Shown piece by piece: positions 26,128 to 36,319 of a DNA stretch of 64,000 bases; position 1 is the first letter of the stretch; each line of letters begins with the position of its first letter. The position numbers and the translations under genes were made by a program. The stretch lies in contig NZ_CAKLCM010000003.1 of NCBI RefSeq assembly GCF_921292975.1, positions 186,001-250,000 of the forward strand. The letters run 5' to 3'. Source of the stretch: Vibrio hippocampi (GTDB lineage Bacteria; Pseudomonadota; Gammaproteobacteria; Enterobacterales; Vibrionaceae). Below the pieces are notes generated by a model. That model ran no database searches and had not been told where the DNA came from. It was given only the letters and a program-made list of their open reading frames with translations.

Positions 26128-27753
26128 ATGAAACTGAGTCATGTTCTACTGGCGTCTACCAGTGGGCTGTTACTACAAGGATGTTTGTTGGAAGATACAA
26201 ATATCCCAAAAGAGCCAGAAAAATCGATTCCCATCCCCGATGTTGCAAGCTTAAAAGCAGCAGCAAAGTATCCAATTGGTGCAGCACTGCCTGCGGGTGA
26301 CAGTCTGAATTCAGTTCTAGATCGCTCGGATTTACAACAGGTTGTTAGCAAGCACTTTTCTCAGATCACTGCAGAAAATATTATGAAACCCATTTATGTT
26401 CAGCCGACAAAAGGAAGTTTTTTCTACACCGATGCTGATGCTTTGGAAGACTATGCTGCATCGATCGGGGCAAGCATTCATGGTCACGCACTCGTTTGGC
26501 ATCAATCTGTTCCTGAATGGATGATAACCGAGTGTGCCAAGAGTGCTGAAGATTGTGAAGCGGTAATGTCCAGCCATATTTCTAATGTTGTCAGTCACTA
26601 TGCTGCAGGGGATACCGTGGTAAGTTGGGATGTTGTCAACGAGGCATTCAACGATGATGGCAGTTATCGCGACCAAGGTGAGTGGGGAAGCTTTTGGTAT
26701 GCGAATATTGGTGAGTCTTATATTTCGAAAGCTTATATTGCCGCGAAACAGGCTCTAACTAATCAGAGTCCAGCAAAAGATGCTGCCGTTGACTTGTACT
26801 ATAACGACTACGCAATAGAACAAGATGACGCTAAGTTGACTGCGGTGCTTAACATGGTAGATACGGTCAACACTGATGGCAGCAATCCCCTTATTGAAGG
26901 TATCGGTTTCCAAATGCACGTGGGTCTAACTCAACCTGCGATTACCGATATTAGCTCTTCCTTTAAAAAAGCTGCAGCAACAGGACTTAAAGTTAAAATT
27001 ACTGAGCTTGATGTTCGTATTAACGAAAGCGGCACTTTGAGCCAGTTTACTTATGACCTGGCAATGAGCCAGAAGCAGCGTTATCAAGATATTGTCGCTG
27101 CTTACTTAGAAACAGTGCCTGTTGCTCAGCGTGGTGGTGTATCGGTTTGGGGTGTGTCAGATGCCGATAGTTGGATCCCCTCGCATTACGGCAGCCCTGA
27201 CTGGCCGCTATTGTTCGATACTGACTTACAAGCTAAGCCAGCGCTAGAAGGTATGTACAATGCGATTGGGTCAGAAGAAGAGGACCCAGAGGAGCCCACT
27301 TTATTCTCTGATAAGTTTGACGGTGAGTTTAAATGGGGCACGACTTATCAAACCATTGTCGGTCCACATGAAAGTCTCAATGCCAGTGAACAAGTTATGA
27401 ATATTGTTGTTCCTTGGGCATCAACTACCGATAAATACGGTACTGGCGTCCTCATGGATGTAGATTTCAGCACACCAAGAACGATTCAATTTGATATTTA
27501 CGTTCCATCATCAATCGGTACTGGTGATTTAGCTGTTCAACCATTAGTTCAGCAAAGTCAAGCCCCTTATGGTGGCGTTTATGATATTGCATATCAATTT
27601 GGTTATACATTGGATGAATGGAGCACAATCACGATCGAAAATGTACAAACGGATTTAGAAAATATAGATCGTCTTGGCTTTAACTTCATCGCAAATGATG
27701 TGGTACTTCCAGCTAATGCAGTAATAAAAATCGATAATGTAATTGTGAAGTAA
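26128..27753 (+). CDS. GH10 endo-xylanase, outer-membrane lipoprotein
   Basis: 541-residue lipoprotein that cuts the xylan main chain. The signal ends in a lipobox LLQGC (Cys19), and residue +2 is Leu, so outer-membrane placement is expected. The GH10 barrel covers about residues 45-385, with acid/base E172 (WDVVNEAF) and nucleophile E293 (ITELDVR). After an acidic linker (EEEDPEEP) a C-terminal beta-rich domain (about 392-541) looks like a carbohydrate-binding module of a type I cannot name. AAAGGAAA precedes the ATG. It is followed 72 nt later by a LamB-like porin, so cell-bound hydrolysis and oligosaccharide entry are likely coupled. Confidence 0.93.
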   Translation: MKLSHVLLASTSGLLLQGCLLEDTNIPKEPEKSIPIPDVASLKAAAKYPIGAALPAGDSLNSVLDRSDLQQVVSKHFSQITAENIMKPIYVQPTKGSFFYTDADALEDYAASIGASIHGHALVWHQSVPEWMITECAKSAEDCEAVMSSHISNVVSHYAAGDTVVSWDVVNEAFNDDGSYRDQGEWGSFWYANIGESYISKAYIAAKQALTNQSPAKDAAVDLYYNDYAIEQDDAKLTAVLNMVDTVNTDGSNPLIEGIGFQMHVGLTQPAITDISSSFKKAAATGLKVKITELDVRINESGTLSQFTYDLAMSQKQRYQDIVAAYLETVPVAQRGGVSVWGVSDADSWIPSHYGSPDWPLLFDTDLQAKPALEGMYNAIGSEEEDPEEPTLFSDKFDGEFKWGTTYQTIVGPHESLNASEQVMNIVVPWASTTDKYGTGVLMDVDFSTPRTIQFDIYVPSSIGTGDLAVQPLVQQSQAPYGGVYDIAYQFGYTLDEWSTITIENVQTDLENIDRLGFNFIANDVVLPANAVIKIDNVIVK

Positions 27754-27825
27754 TAAGAACAAAAATAGATAGACTTTGGCTGAAATATATCGACAACGTC
27801 TATCCACAATATAGGGGTTTTTAGA

Positions 27826-29007
27826 ATGAAAAAAAATGAAATATTAGTTTTAGCAAGTGTTGCAATAGCGTCTGTTGTCCTTCCGCATTTAGGAGTAGCC
27901 GCAGAAGTAGATTTCAGTGGTTATGCACGTTATGGAGCACACTATCAAGCAGGTGACAAACAGTATGTCGAGGTGGGGACTACGGGGCGTTCATTAGGTC
28001 GACTTGGTAATGAAGTTAACGGTGGAGAATTCCAACTGTCTACTACCTTTGAAGGCGGCAATGGCGCCCAATGGGATCTCGTCGTGCTATTTGATAACTG
28101 GGCTCATGAAGATTGGAGTTCACCTGGCGGTGTTGACTTGAAAAAGGCGTATGCCGGAGTAAAAAACATTATTCCCTCACAACCACAGATGTACTTTTGG
28201 GCTGGTCGAGATTTTCATGGGCGTGCGACTCAAAGCTTGAATGACTACTACTACCTCACCCATGATGGTCAAGGTGGTGGCTTTAAAGATCTTGATTTAG
28301 GAGCAGGTCTGTTTGATCTGGGGTTTGTTGGAAATGTGAAAAACGGCGATGGTGGTTCACTAGGTAGTGATGAGGGTTCCTATGCTTTGACAACTAAGTT
28401 TCACGGAGTCGAAACCTTCGTAGGTACAATGGATTTCTATGCAAACTATGGCTTTACCTCCGAAGCAGGAGATCCATCATTACGTGATAGAAAACCGTGG
28501 CAAGTAGCAGCGACGCTAGATATTGGAGGTAATCACAAAGCGATCGTGCGTTATTCAGAGGATTCAGACAATACAGTTTTGATTCAACCTTGGGATTTTT
28601 CATCGGAAGAAGATGATTTGCAAATTATTTTTGCAAGCTTGGAAGGAACTTTTAATAAAGGTAATCCTTTATCAGTACAATATTTAATATCATATAAAGA
28701 ATTTGCTGGAATGGAAGGTACTGAACCAAGAGATAAAAATGAATATGCGGCAATTGTACGTCCAATGTACTCATGGAACGATATTCATTCTACATGGTTT
28801 GAAGCGGGTTATGCAGTGGAAGACTTCGAAAATGGCAATGAGAAAAAGGGTTGGAAAACAACAATTTCGCAAAACATTTCTTTGGGTGGTCTGTCGTGGA
28901 GTCGTCCAATGCTGCGTTTCTATGTAACGATGGGTGAAGTGGATGACTTTGATAGCACTAAATATGATACATTAAGTTATGGTGCAATGTTTGAAGCTTG
29001 GTGGTAA
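27826..29007 (+). CDS. LamB/maltoporin-family carbohydrate porin
   Basis: 393-residue outer-membrane beta-barrel. The signal peptide ends at about Ala26 (LGVAA). The mature start EVDFSGYARYG and the motifs GRLGNEVNGGEFQL, FDNWAHEDW and WAGRDFHGR are hallmarks of maltoporin-type sugar channels, and the chain ends in an aromatic (AWW) as needed for barrel assembly. Located after a GH10 lipoprotein and before a second xylanase, it most likely admits xylo-oligosaccharides. The length is slightly shorter than LamB (about 420 with signal). A terminator follows, so it probably shares the GH10 promoter. Confidence 0.9.
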   Translation: MKKNEILVLASVAIASVVLPHLGVAAEVDFSGYARYGAHYQAGDKQYVEVGTTGRSLGRLGNEVNGGEFQLSTTFEGGNGAQWDLVVLFDNWAHEDWSSPGGVDLKKAYAGVKNIIPSQPQMYFWAGRDFHGRATQSLNDYYYLTHDGQGGGFKDLDLGAGLFDLGFVGNVKNGDGGSLGSDEGSYALTTKFHGVETFVGTMDFYANYGFTSEAGDPSLRDRKPWQVAATLDIGGNHKAIVRYSEDSDNTVLIQPWDFSSEEDDLQIIFASLEGTFNKGNPLSVQYLISYKEFAGMEGTEPRDKNEYAAIVRPMYSWNDIHSTWFEAGYAVEDFENGNEKKGWKTTISQNISLGGLSWSRPMLRFYVTMGEVDDFDSTKYDTLSYGAMFEAWW

Positions 29008-29060
29008 TACGATAATATATTCCTCTCACTCCAGAATAGATTGATATTTTCAACTGGTAA

Positions 29061-29089
29061 TAAAGCGCCTTATATTATTAGGCGCTTTA
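29061..29089 (+). terminator. Terminator after the porin gene
   Basis: TAAAGCGCCT/AGGCGCTTTA, a 10-bp stem with an AT loop; the T run is inside the stem end (CTTTATATTA). Confidence 0.7.
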
Positions 29090-29273
29090 TATTAGATGAT
29101 ATTACTTGCGAAGAGTTATATATTTAAATTGTTGGTGTTTCTCAGCTAGTTAAATTTCATCCTATCCTACTTAGATGTTTGTAGCTTACATGATTTGATG
29201 GTTTCGAATTATTAATGTCAGTTGTTTAGATGTGGTGTTAGCTTTTCTTCGACCCTGAGTAATAAGAATTAAA

Positions 29274-31541
29274 ATGAAAATTAAAATGAAAACCAATAAA
29301 CTCGCCGTACTTGCAATTATAGCCGTGGTGTCATGCGGTCATGCAACCGCAACAACGCAAGCTGAAAATAGAGGAGATATGGATATGATTCAATCACCAA
29401 GCGTGATAGAAGTGCCTTTGAGATTTTTAGCAGAAAAAGTAGGTCTTGCTGTCGGTACAGCTTTTGAAACACGACACCTAAATGATCCTGAATTTAGAGA
29501 GACAGTGGCGAAAGAGTTCTCTCAAATCACACCTGAAAACGAAATGAAGTTCTCATATGTTCAACCAGAACGTGGCAAGTTTCAATTTGATAAAGCGGAC
29601 GAAATAGTAAAGTTTGCTCTTGATAATGAAATGGTTGTTAAAGGTCATGCGCTAGTGTGGCATATTCAAAACCCAAACTGGCTTGTTGAGAATGAATGGT
29701 CAAAACAAGAGTTAACTGAAATTTTAGAAAACCATATTAAAACGGTGGTCTCACATTACAAAGGAAAGGTGAAATACTGGGATGTGGTTAATGAAGCATT
29801 TGATGACAATGGCGGCTTCCGCGAAACACTTTGGTATAATTCATTAGGAGAAGAATATATAGAGATGGCGTTTAGGTTTGCTCATGAGGCAGATCCGGAT
29901 GCTATCTTATTTTATAATGACTATTCAACAGAAGGGATGAACGCTAAAGCAAATGCTGTTTACCGCCATGTCAAAAAACTTGTAGAAAAGGGCGTTCCGA
30001 TTCATGGTGTTGGTACTCAGCTCCATTTGAATTCTGATGGTCCTATCAGTGATGTCTCGATTGCTCGTAACATAGAGCGGCTATCTGATTTAGGCATGGT
30101 CATGCATTTTACCGAGATTGATGTGAGATTGCGTGATACTGACGGCCGCAGTGCGCTACTTGACCAAGCCAAACGTTATGAGCTGTTAATGAAGCTTGCG
30201 GTGTTCTACCCACAAGTCGATGTTTATACCACTTGGGGGGTGACCGATAAATATTCTTGGGTGCCGAGCTGGTTTCAAGGCTATGGTAGGCCTTTAATGT
30301 TCGACGAAAATTATCAGCCTAAGCCCGCATACAACGCTGTTCATCAAGTGTTAGAAGATGCTGTTGATGGTAGCTTTAATTATAAACCTGCTACGGACCT
30401 AAGTCAGGTTCAGCGTCATGTACAAGTATTTAATGCCAAAGAGTTATCAACTACAAAGTTTGATGCTAAAGAGGTGGTTTACTATCCATTTGCCTTCAAC
30501 CAACTTGGTGGACGCAACCAAACCTTACCTGAGAGTGCAGATGTAAACGGCAAGTGGGCGGTGGGGTATCATAAAAATCAATTAATTGGTCAAGTGTTAC
30601 GACACGATAATAAGACGATTACCAATCATAAGCTAGCGCACGAGAATGATAACGTAGAAGTGTTCATTCGTATTGGTGATAAGTTTTGGCAATTACGTTC
30701 GATTGTTGGGCATGATTTTTCTACGATAGACTTTCCAGGGAAAGTGCATGGTGAATGGAATGAGGATGGCAGCATATTCGAATTCGTGTTCGAATTGGAT
30801 GATTATGAAGACTTAGTCGGAGAAACTATAGGGTTTAATATCGGGATGTCTGATAATGATGGCCAAACCAATACCGGTACTCGCCATGCACAGTTATATC
30901 CTCTCGCTGGCTCAAATATTGGTTGGCAAGGTGAAGAGTTTGGGGAGTTGTTCATGACTGGACAAAATGCTGTGGTTACAGCTATCCCTATTTCATTGCC
31001 ACCTACCTTCATTGCAAAGAGCTTAACTAGTAAGCCAGAGAACGCGTCGTCAGCGGTTTGGCAGGAAGGCTTCCACTACTCACTAGCTTTCAACCAACTG
31101 AATCAGAAAGATATGTCGACCTCACCGCAGTCGATTGGGGGAACTTGGTCATTGGGTCACTATGACAATTGGTTGTATGGTGTGGTTAATCGCAATGATG
31201 ACGTTACTGTCACATCAATGGATGAGTCATATCTCAACGATAATATTGAAATTTTCATGCAACTTGGTAATGAGCTAGTGCAACTGCGAACGACCGTTGG
31301 GCGAGATTTTGAAAAAAATCGTTATCCACGACAGATAAAAGCGAACTGGAATAAGGAGGGGACTCAGATGTTCTTTGCAATTGAACTTGATAAGCCGGTA
31401 GAAGTTGGAAAAAGTATCTTCTGGAATATTGCTATGTCGGATAATGATAACCGTAAAGAGCGCAGTTCTCAGTTATATCCAGTCCCAGGTTCAAATATAT
31501 CATACCTGGGAGAAGAATTGACGAAATTGACATTTGAATAA
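29274..31541 (+). CDS. GH10 endo-xylanase with two CBM9-like modules
   Basis: 755-residue exported xylanase. The N-terminal hydrophobic stretch (residues 8-25) may be cut after ATA; a weak lipobox (VVSC) is an alternative. The GH10 barrel covers about 48-365, with acid/base E174 (WDVVNEAF) and nucleophile E281 (FTEIDVR). Two repeated modules follow (about 400-590 and 610-755), each with a YPFAFNQL or YSLAFNQL start, a DNVEVFIRIG or DNIEIFMQLG core and a QLYPxxGSNI end, typical of CBM9-like domains that bind reducing ends of xylan or cellulose chains. Start choice between 29274 and 29286 is open because neither has a clear ribosome site. Confidence 0.92.
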   Translation: MKIKMKTNKLAVLAIIAVVSCGHATATTQAENRGDMDMIQSPSVIEVPLRFLAEKVGLAVGTAFETRHLNDPEFRETVAKEFSQITPENEMKFSYVQPERGKFQFDKADEIVKFALDNEMVVKGHALVWHIQNPNWLVENEWSKQELTEILENHIKTVVSHYKGKVKYWDVVNEAFDDNGGFRETLWYNSLGEEYIEMAFRFAHEADPDAILFYNDYSTEGMNAKANAVYRHVKKLVEKGVPIHGVGTQLHLNSDGPISDVSIARNIERLSDLGMVMHFTEIDVRLRDTDGRSALLDQAKRYELLMKLAVFYPQVDVYTTWGVTDKYSWVPSWFQGYGRPLMFDENYQPKPAYNAVHQVLEDAVDGSFNYKPATDLSQVQRHVQVFNAKELSTTKFDAKEVVYYPFAFNQLGGRNQTLPESADVNGKWAVGYHKNQLIGQVLRHDNKTITNHKLAHENDNVEVFIRIGDKFWQLRSIVGHDFSTIDFPGKVHGEWNEDGSIFEFVFELDDYEDLVGETIGFNIGMSDNDGQTNTGTRHAQLYPLAGSNIGWQGEEFGELFMTGQNAVVTAIPISLPPTFIAKSLTSKPENASSAVWQEGFHYSLAFNQLNQKDMSTSPQSIGGTWSLGHYDNWLYGVVNRNDDVTVTSMDESYLNDNIEIFMQLGNELVQLRTTVGRDFEKNRYPRQIKANWNKEGTQMFFAIELDKPVEVGKSIFWNIAMSDNDNRKERSSQLYPVPGSNISYLGEELTKLTFE

Positions 31542-31564
31542 CACTCACTAGCGGCACCTATATG

Positions 31565-31601
31565 TAGCTATTTTAATACAACAATTGTATTAAAATAGCT
31601 A
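31565..31601 (+). terminator. 16-bp perfect hairpin after the GH10-CBM9 gene
   Basis: TAGCTATTTTAATACA and its exact complement enclose a 5-base loop 24 nt after the stop. No T run follows, so it may block 3' exonucleases or act as a terminator in both directions. Confidence 0.55.
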
Positions 31602-32297
31602 TAGACTAGCATTGAAAAACAACTGGCTATTGATCAGGTATATCTATTTGGATACTTTTATAATTTGAATGAGTCTCCGGTTTTGACTTGACTACAATTA
31701 CATAAATAATATGTTGATTTTTAGTTGCACTGTGTAATGCAAGGTTTATATTTTTTTTCATAAACAGATTGAGCATTTTTGGAACGCAAGATTAACCTCT
31801 CGCCTATCGGAATGGGTTGTTATTAATTTGCTAATTTCTGGGTGACTAAAATTTTATGAGCACCATATTGCAATAATCTAAGGGAGATAGAACAAACTGC
31901 GAAGCTGAATACTCTTGCAGGAAGCACCTGCTTGCACGAATCTTCATATTTGTAATTATATCAACCTATATCTAATTTTGGTTTTTGTGATCTAACAATC
32001 ATTGCCAAATCCAAATGCAAAAAAGTACAATGTAAATTCTAGATGTCGTATACTTTTACGTAGAGGCATTTGTTATCTTTGCTTGCACATCAAAATATTG
32101 CTTTCGATTGATTTTTTAATTTATGAAACTCAAGTTGCTTTATTAGAGTGGGTTTGTTTTATGACAGGTTTCTTGTCAATATGTTAAGTTGTTTTAGCAA
32201 TGAAAATTATTAGCAGAGGTACGTGAAAAAGTTTCTTATTTTAAGTTTTTTCTATGTGCATTTGTCCAGAAAATAATATTAATAGGTTCTATAATTC
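31602..32297. other. Intergenic region before the GH3 gene
   Basis: AT-rich, no supported gene. A lone TGTGA half-site lies at 31986-31990. A 61-codon open frame at 32002-32187 has no ribosome site or recognisable features. Confidence 0.4.
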
Positions 32298-34670
32298 ATG
32301 AACATTTATCAAAACTCTAATTACTCGACCTCAGAACGTGTAGAAAATCTGCTAAGTTTAATGACGTTTGAGGAAAAAGTTGCACAGATGGGGGCTCAAT
32401 GGCTTCTACTTGATGCTCACGGTAACCACTCTGAACGCGAATTAGAAATGGCAAGCAATGCAGAAAAGCCGACTATAAAAGAGCGGTTGCGTCACGGACT
32501 AGGACAAATTACCCGACCACTTGGAACGCATTCAGTCTCTGCTGTAGAAGGTGTTAAGGCGCTCAATAGTCTACAAAAGTATTTGGTAGAAGAGACTCGT
32601 CTTGGTATTCCAGCCATATCTCATGAAGAGTGTTTAGTTGGTCTCATGGCTAAAGAAGCAACACTGTTTCCGTCGTCATTAAACTACGGGCATACTTGGA
32701 ATCCTGAGCTAATGAAGTCCGTGGGTGAATGCATTCGTGATGAGGTTAAGCAAGTTGGTGCCAAGCAAGGTCTTGCCCCGGTCCTTGATGTTTCGCGTGA
32801 CGTGCGTTGGGGACGTACAGAAGAAACACTAGGCGAGGATCCATACCATGTTGGTGTGATGGCGACTAAGTATGTTGAGGGTCTGCAAGGTGAAAAGCGT
32901 GACTTGCTGGCGACCTTAAAGCATTATGTCGGTCACTCATATAGTGAAGGGGCTCGTAACCATGCGCCGGTTAATCTCGGTTTTAAAGAACTCAACGACA
33001 CCTTCTTATTGCCTTTTGAAATGGCGGTCAAATTAGGCAAAGCAAGATCAATTATGCCCGCATACCATGATATTGATGGTGAAGCGTGTCATGGTTCGCA
33101 CTTCTTACTGACTGAAGTCCTTAGAAACCAGTGGGGCTTTGACGGTTTAATTGTTGCTGACTACGGCGGTATTGATCTATTAGCTGCTCATCACCACGTT
33201 GCTGAGGATGGTGCTGGCGCCGCTGCATTGGCATTTAATGCGGGTTTAGATGTTGAGCTGCCTGATGATGCATGCACATCTCGCCTTGCTCTTGCCGTAG
33301 AAAAAAAACTTATCTCGTTGGAAAAGATTGACGAAATTGTGCGTCGTATTTTAACGGTCAAGTTTGATTTAGGATTATTCGAAAATCCGTATACCGATGC
33401 AGAGAATATTGAACTCAAAAAAGAGAGTACAATATCAGTTGCATACCAAACGGCACTCGAATCAATTACCTTGCTTGAAAATGATGGCACTCTACCTCTC
33501 GCTCAAGATACCAAGCTAGGAGTTTTGGGGGCAACAGCAAACGACCAACTTGCACTGTTAGGTGGCTATAGTTTCCCTGTGCATTTAATTTTGAGTAATG
33601 TTGAAGATGATGCCAAAGTTGCATTGACGATTCTTGATGGGTTGCGGCAGAAGTTTTCTTCAGTGAAATATCAAAAAGGCTGCGATATTTTAACAGAGCG
33701 GCATGCTAACGCGCCAGTATTCCCTGGCGATGTTGATATGGCTGTAGAGCAGAATATGGAATCGCCAGTATCTAAAGATGCTAGTAATATACCCGCGGCG
33801 ATTACCGATGTTTGTGATGCCGATGTTCTTTTAGTTTGCGTGGGCGACTTAGCAGGTTTGTTTCAAACAGGTACAGTAGGTGAAGGCTCAGATACTGATT
33901 CTCTAGATTTACCTGGTGTACAGCAAGAGCTTATTGATCAGGCGTTAGCAACAGGCAAACCGGTAGTGGTTTTAGTTAGTGGAGGTCGCCCATACAATCT
34001 TGGTGGAGCGGAAGAAAAGGCGGCGGCTGTTATTATGGCTTGGGCACCTGGTCAAGAAGGTGCAAGAGCCATTGCGGACGTGCTAGCAGGCGACAAATCA
34101 CCCTCTGGTCGCTTGACTCTGTCTATTCCGAAAAATGTCGGTGCGATTCCATATTTCTATAACCATAAGCTTAAATCTAGTGGTACTCCGATTGCTTATC
34201 ATTTTGGTTCCAAATATTGTTTTGGCTACGGTCTAAGCTATGCCAATTTCGATTACCAAGCAGTTGAGGTGGTCAATAAAGAAGTGGAGATGCATGCTAG
34301 CGTGCAAATTAGTGCTGTTATTCACAATAGCAGTGAAGTCGACGGTGAAGAAGTTGTGCAACTTTATGTTAGAGATAAACATGCGTCAGTCGTAAAACCG
34401 ATACGCGAGCTAAAAGGCTTTAAGAAATTACTAATCCCTGCTGGTGCAACACGCAAAGTGGAATTTTCTTTGCCGACAGATATGCTGAATTTGACCGATC
34501 AATCTAATCGCCGTGTCGTTGAACCGGGCGAGTTTGAAATTATGATTGGACGCTCCTCAAAGGACATTATCTTTTCTCAAACAATTAATCTAATCGGTGA
34601 TAAATATACATTGCCGAAATATTGGCGGATGGAATGTCTTGCTGAAGTGACAGTTATCGACACATTATAA
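32298..34670 (+). CDS. GH3 beta-xylosidase/beta-glucosidase, cytosolic
   Basis: 790-residue hydrolase without a signal peptide. The N-terminal barrel carries the nucleophile D288 (GLIVADYGGIDLL) and the sugar-binding KHYVGHSYSEGARNHAP segment. The central alpha/beta sandwich (about 385-640) holds the GEGSDTDSLDLPGVQQ loop typical of GH3, and the C-terminal Fn3-like domain ends near residue 770. It should split imported oligosaccharides; the position after two xylanases favours xylosides, while the family also includes glucosidases. A short AGG stands upstream of the ATG. A terminator lies 17 nt after the stop. Confidence 0.9.
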   Translation: MNIYQNSNYSTSERVENLLSLMTFEEKVAQMGAQWLLLDAHGNHSERELEMASNAEKPTIKERLRHGLGQITRPLGTHSVSAVEGVKALNSLQKYLVEETRLGIPAISHEECLVGLMAKEATLFPSSLNYGHTWNPELMKSVGECIRDEVKQVGAKQGLAPVLDVSRDVRWGRTEETLGEDPYHVGVMATKYVEGLQGEKRDLLATLKHYVGHSYSEGARNHAPVNLGFKELNDTFLLPFEMAVKLGKARSIMPAYHDIDGEACHGSHFLLTEVLRNQWGFDGLIVADYGGIDLLAAHHHVAEDGAGAAALAFNAGLDVELPDDACTSRLALAVEKKLISLEKIDEIVRRILTVKFDLGLFENPYTDAENIELKKESTISVAYQTALESITLLENDGTLPLAQDTKLGVLGATANDQLALLGGYSFPVHLILSNVEDDAKVALTILDGLRQKFSSVKYQKGCDILTERHANAPVFPGDVDMAVEQNMESPVSKDASNIPAAITDVCDADVLLVCVGDLAGLFQTGTVGEGSDTDSLDLPGVQQELIDQALATGKPVVVLVSGGRPYNLGGAEEKAAAVIMAWAPGQEGARAIADVLAGDKSPSGRLTLSIPKNVGAIPYFYNHKLKSSGTPIAYHFGSKYCFGYGLSYANFDYQAVEVVNKEVEMHASVQISAVIHNSSEVDGEEVVQLYVRDKHASVVKPIRELKGFKKLLIPAGATRKVEFSLPTDMLNLTDQSNRRVVEPGEFEIMIGRSSKDIIFSQTINLIGDKYTLPKYWRMECLAEVTVIDTL

Positions 34671-34686
34671 GGATAAAAACGCCATC

Positions 34687-34713
34687 GCGGCTTTTCCTAG
34701 AAAGCCGCTTTTA
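34687..34713 (+). terminator. Rho-independent terminator after GH3
   Basis: GCGGCTTT/AAAGCCGC stem with a TCCTAG loop and TTTTA tail. Confidence 0.8.
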
Positions 34714-35004
34714 TCTTCAAGAAGAAATGCCCTATCTATGGTCACCCATACTCTATTCGTTTGATTGATTTTTGTTGTTTATCTTTCCAAATATATGTTT
34801 ATTTCTGGCGATGCGACATGCGGAAACGATAGTTTATGCCTATATGAGTTGAGTTTTAGGACGAACTCTTTAAGCGATTTAACTCTACTTTCATTCACTG
34901 GTTTCAATTATGTATTCCTGTTATGAAGAAAGATAAATGTTGAGTTCAAGTTGCTCAGTTTGAATTTAGTGCAAAGCATTAAGTAGACAAGGGTAAATCA
35001 TAAG
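34714..35004. other. Spacer before the ROK kinase gene
   Basis: AT-rich stretch with no supported gene; it leads into a CRP-like site at its right end. Confidence 0.4.
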
Positions 35005-35020
35005 TGTGACATATACCACA
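35005..35020. promoter_or_regulatory. CRP-like site before the ROK kinase gene
   Basis: TGTGA-CATATA-CCACA matches 9 of 10 core CRP positions, about 160 bp before the ATG. Confidence 0.55.
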
Positions 35021-35178
35021 TCAATAATATTTGCACGCCTTATCAATTGACTATTTTTTACGTTAAATAGCCACATAACACTTGAAATTCATTTTCAATT
35101 TATCAATTCACGTTGAGTTAGTGTGTGCAGAGGATTTGGTGAAATGCAATTTTGTTTGTAGAACAAAGGAGAAACTAA

Positions 35179-36087
35179 ATGTATTACGGTTTTGATGTAG
35201 GGGGCACCAAGATTGAGTTTGGTGCGTTTGATCAATCATTAAAACGAGTCGCTACTGAGCGTGTACCGACTCCTGGACACGACTATGACTTACTGATTGA
35301 TCAGTTGGCACAACTGGTGCTGAAGTACGATGAACAGTTTGATGCAAAGGGTATGGTGGGTATTGGTATTCCGGGGGTGGAAGATGTAAACACCCAGACG
35401 GTATTAACGGTGAATGTTCCTTGTGCTAACCAAAGAACGTTGCGCCTCGATCTTGAAGCTAGGATTGATCGTCGAGTGGCACTCGAGAATGATGCTAACT
35501 GCTTTGCACTCTCGGAAGCGTGGGACGATGAACTAAAAGATATGCCTTCAGTCATGGGCTTAATTCTCGGTACAGGCTTTGGCGGAGGTCTTATTTTTAG
35601 CGGTAAAGTATTTTCAGGTTTTAATCACGTCGCAGGTGAGTTAGGTCACACTCGGTTACCGGTAGATGCGTGGTTGTTATTACGCGAACATGCTCCACTA
35701 CTGGATTGTGGTTGCGGTAAGACGGGTTGCTTAGACAGCTATTTATCTGGACGCGGTTTCGAGCTTCTATATGCACACTTTGCTGGGACAGAACGTGAAG
35801 CAATTGATATTGTTGATGATTACTACAAAGGCGAGCAATTTGCGTTGTCGTTTGTTGATATATTTATTGAGATGGTGGCTATGTGCTTTGCCAACCTATT
35901 TACCGCTCATGATCCTCACATAGTGGCGCTGGGTGGCGGGTTATCGAACTTTTCTTTGTTGTATGAAGAGTTACCAAAGCGTATTCCTAAATACTTATTG
36001 CCAGTGGCAAAATGTCCAAGAATCATAAAAGCGAAGCATGGTGATTCTGGTGGGGTACGTGGTGCGGCTTTCCTAAATATTATTTGA
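35179..36087 (+). CDS. ROK-family sugar kinase, NagK-like
   Basis: 302-residue cytosolic kinase closely resembling N-acetylglucosamine kinase Nag[16 protein letters not shown] phosphate loop, [15 protein letters not shown] with the catalytic Asp, [13 protein letters not shown], the zinc motif CGCGKTGC and GGGLSNF. Family members phosphorylate GlcNAc, glucose or related hexoses. Here it is followed by cellulose genes and no chitin genes, so glucose released by the GH94, GH1 and GH3 enzymes is a likely substrate; this is an inference. AAAGGAG stands before the ATG. An IS4-type element was inserted downstream. Confidence 0.85.
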   Translation: MYYGFDVGGTKIEFGAFDQSLKRVATERVPTPGHDYDLLIDQLAQLVLKYDEQFDAKGMVGIGIPGVEDVNTQTVLTVNVPCANQRTLRLDLEARIDRRVALENDANCFALSEAWDDELKDMPSVMGLILGTGFGGGLIFSGKVFSGFNHVAGELGHTRLPVDAWLLLREHAPLLDCGCGKTGCLDSYLSGRGFELLYAHFAGTEREAIDIVDDYYKGEQFALSFVDIFIEMVAMCFANLFTAHDPHIVALGGGLSNFSLLYEELPKRIPKYLLPVAKCPRIIKAKHGDSGGVRGAAFLNII

Positions 36088-36319
36088 CCAAGATGGATAT
36101 TAAAGAGAAGTATTGTAAGACTCACATTTAGCTACCTATTTGCAAAGGTAGCCTAGTGACGATTCAGCATCGATATTTCCTTTCCCCAGGTTAGAAAAAT
36201 TCACATTCAATGCGGAAATTGTTGTTTCGCAAACATCATAGAGAAGCTAGCTATCAATGGATAGCGTTCTTCCAATAATAAGGCTAGATTGAGATTACTC
36301 CTTTAGCCTAGTCCTAAAA

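Noticed and set aside
32002..32187. 61-codon open frame before the GH3 gene
   Set aside because: Starts without a ribosome site in AT-rich DNA; the Cys- and Leu-rich product looks random.
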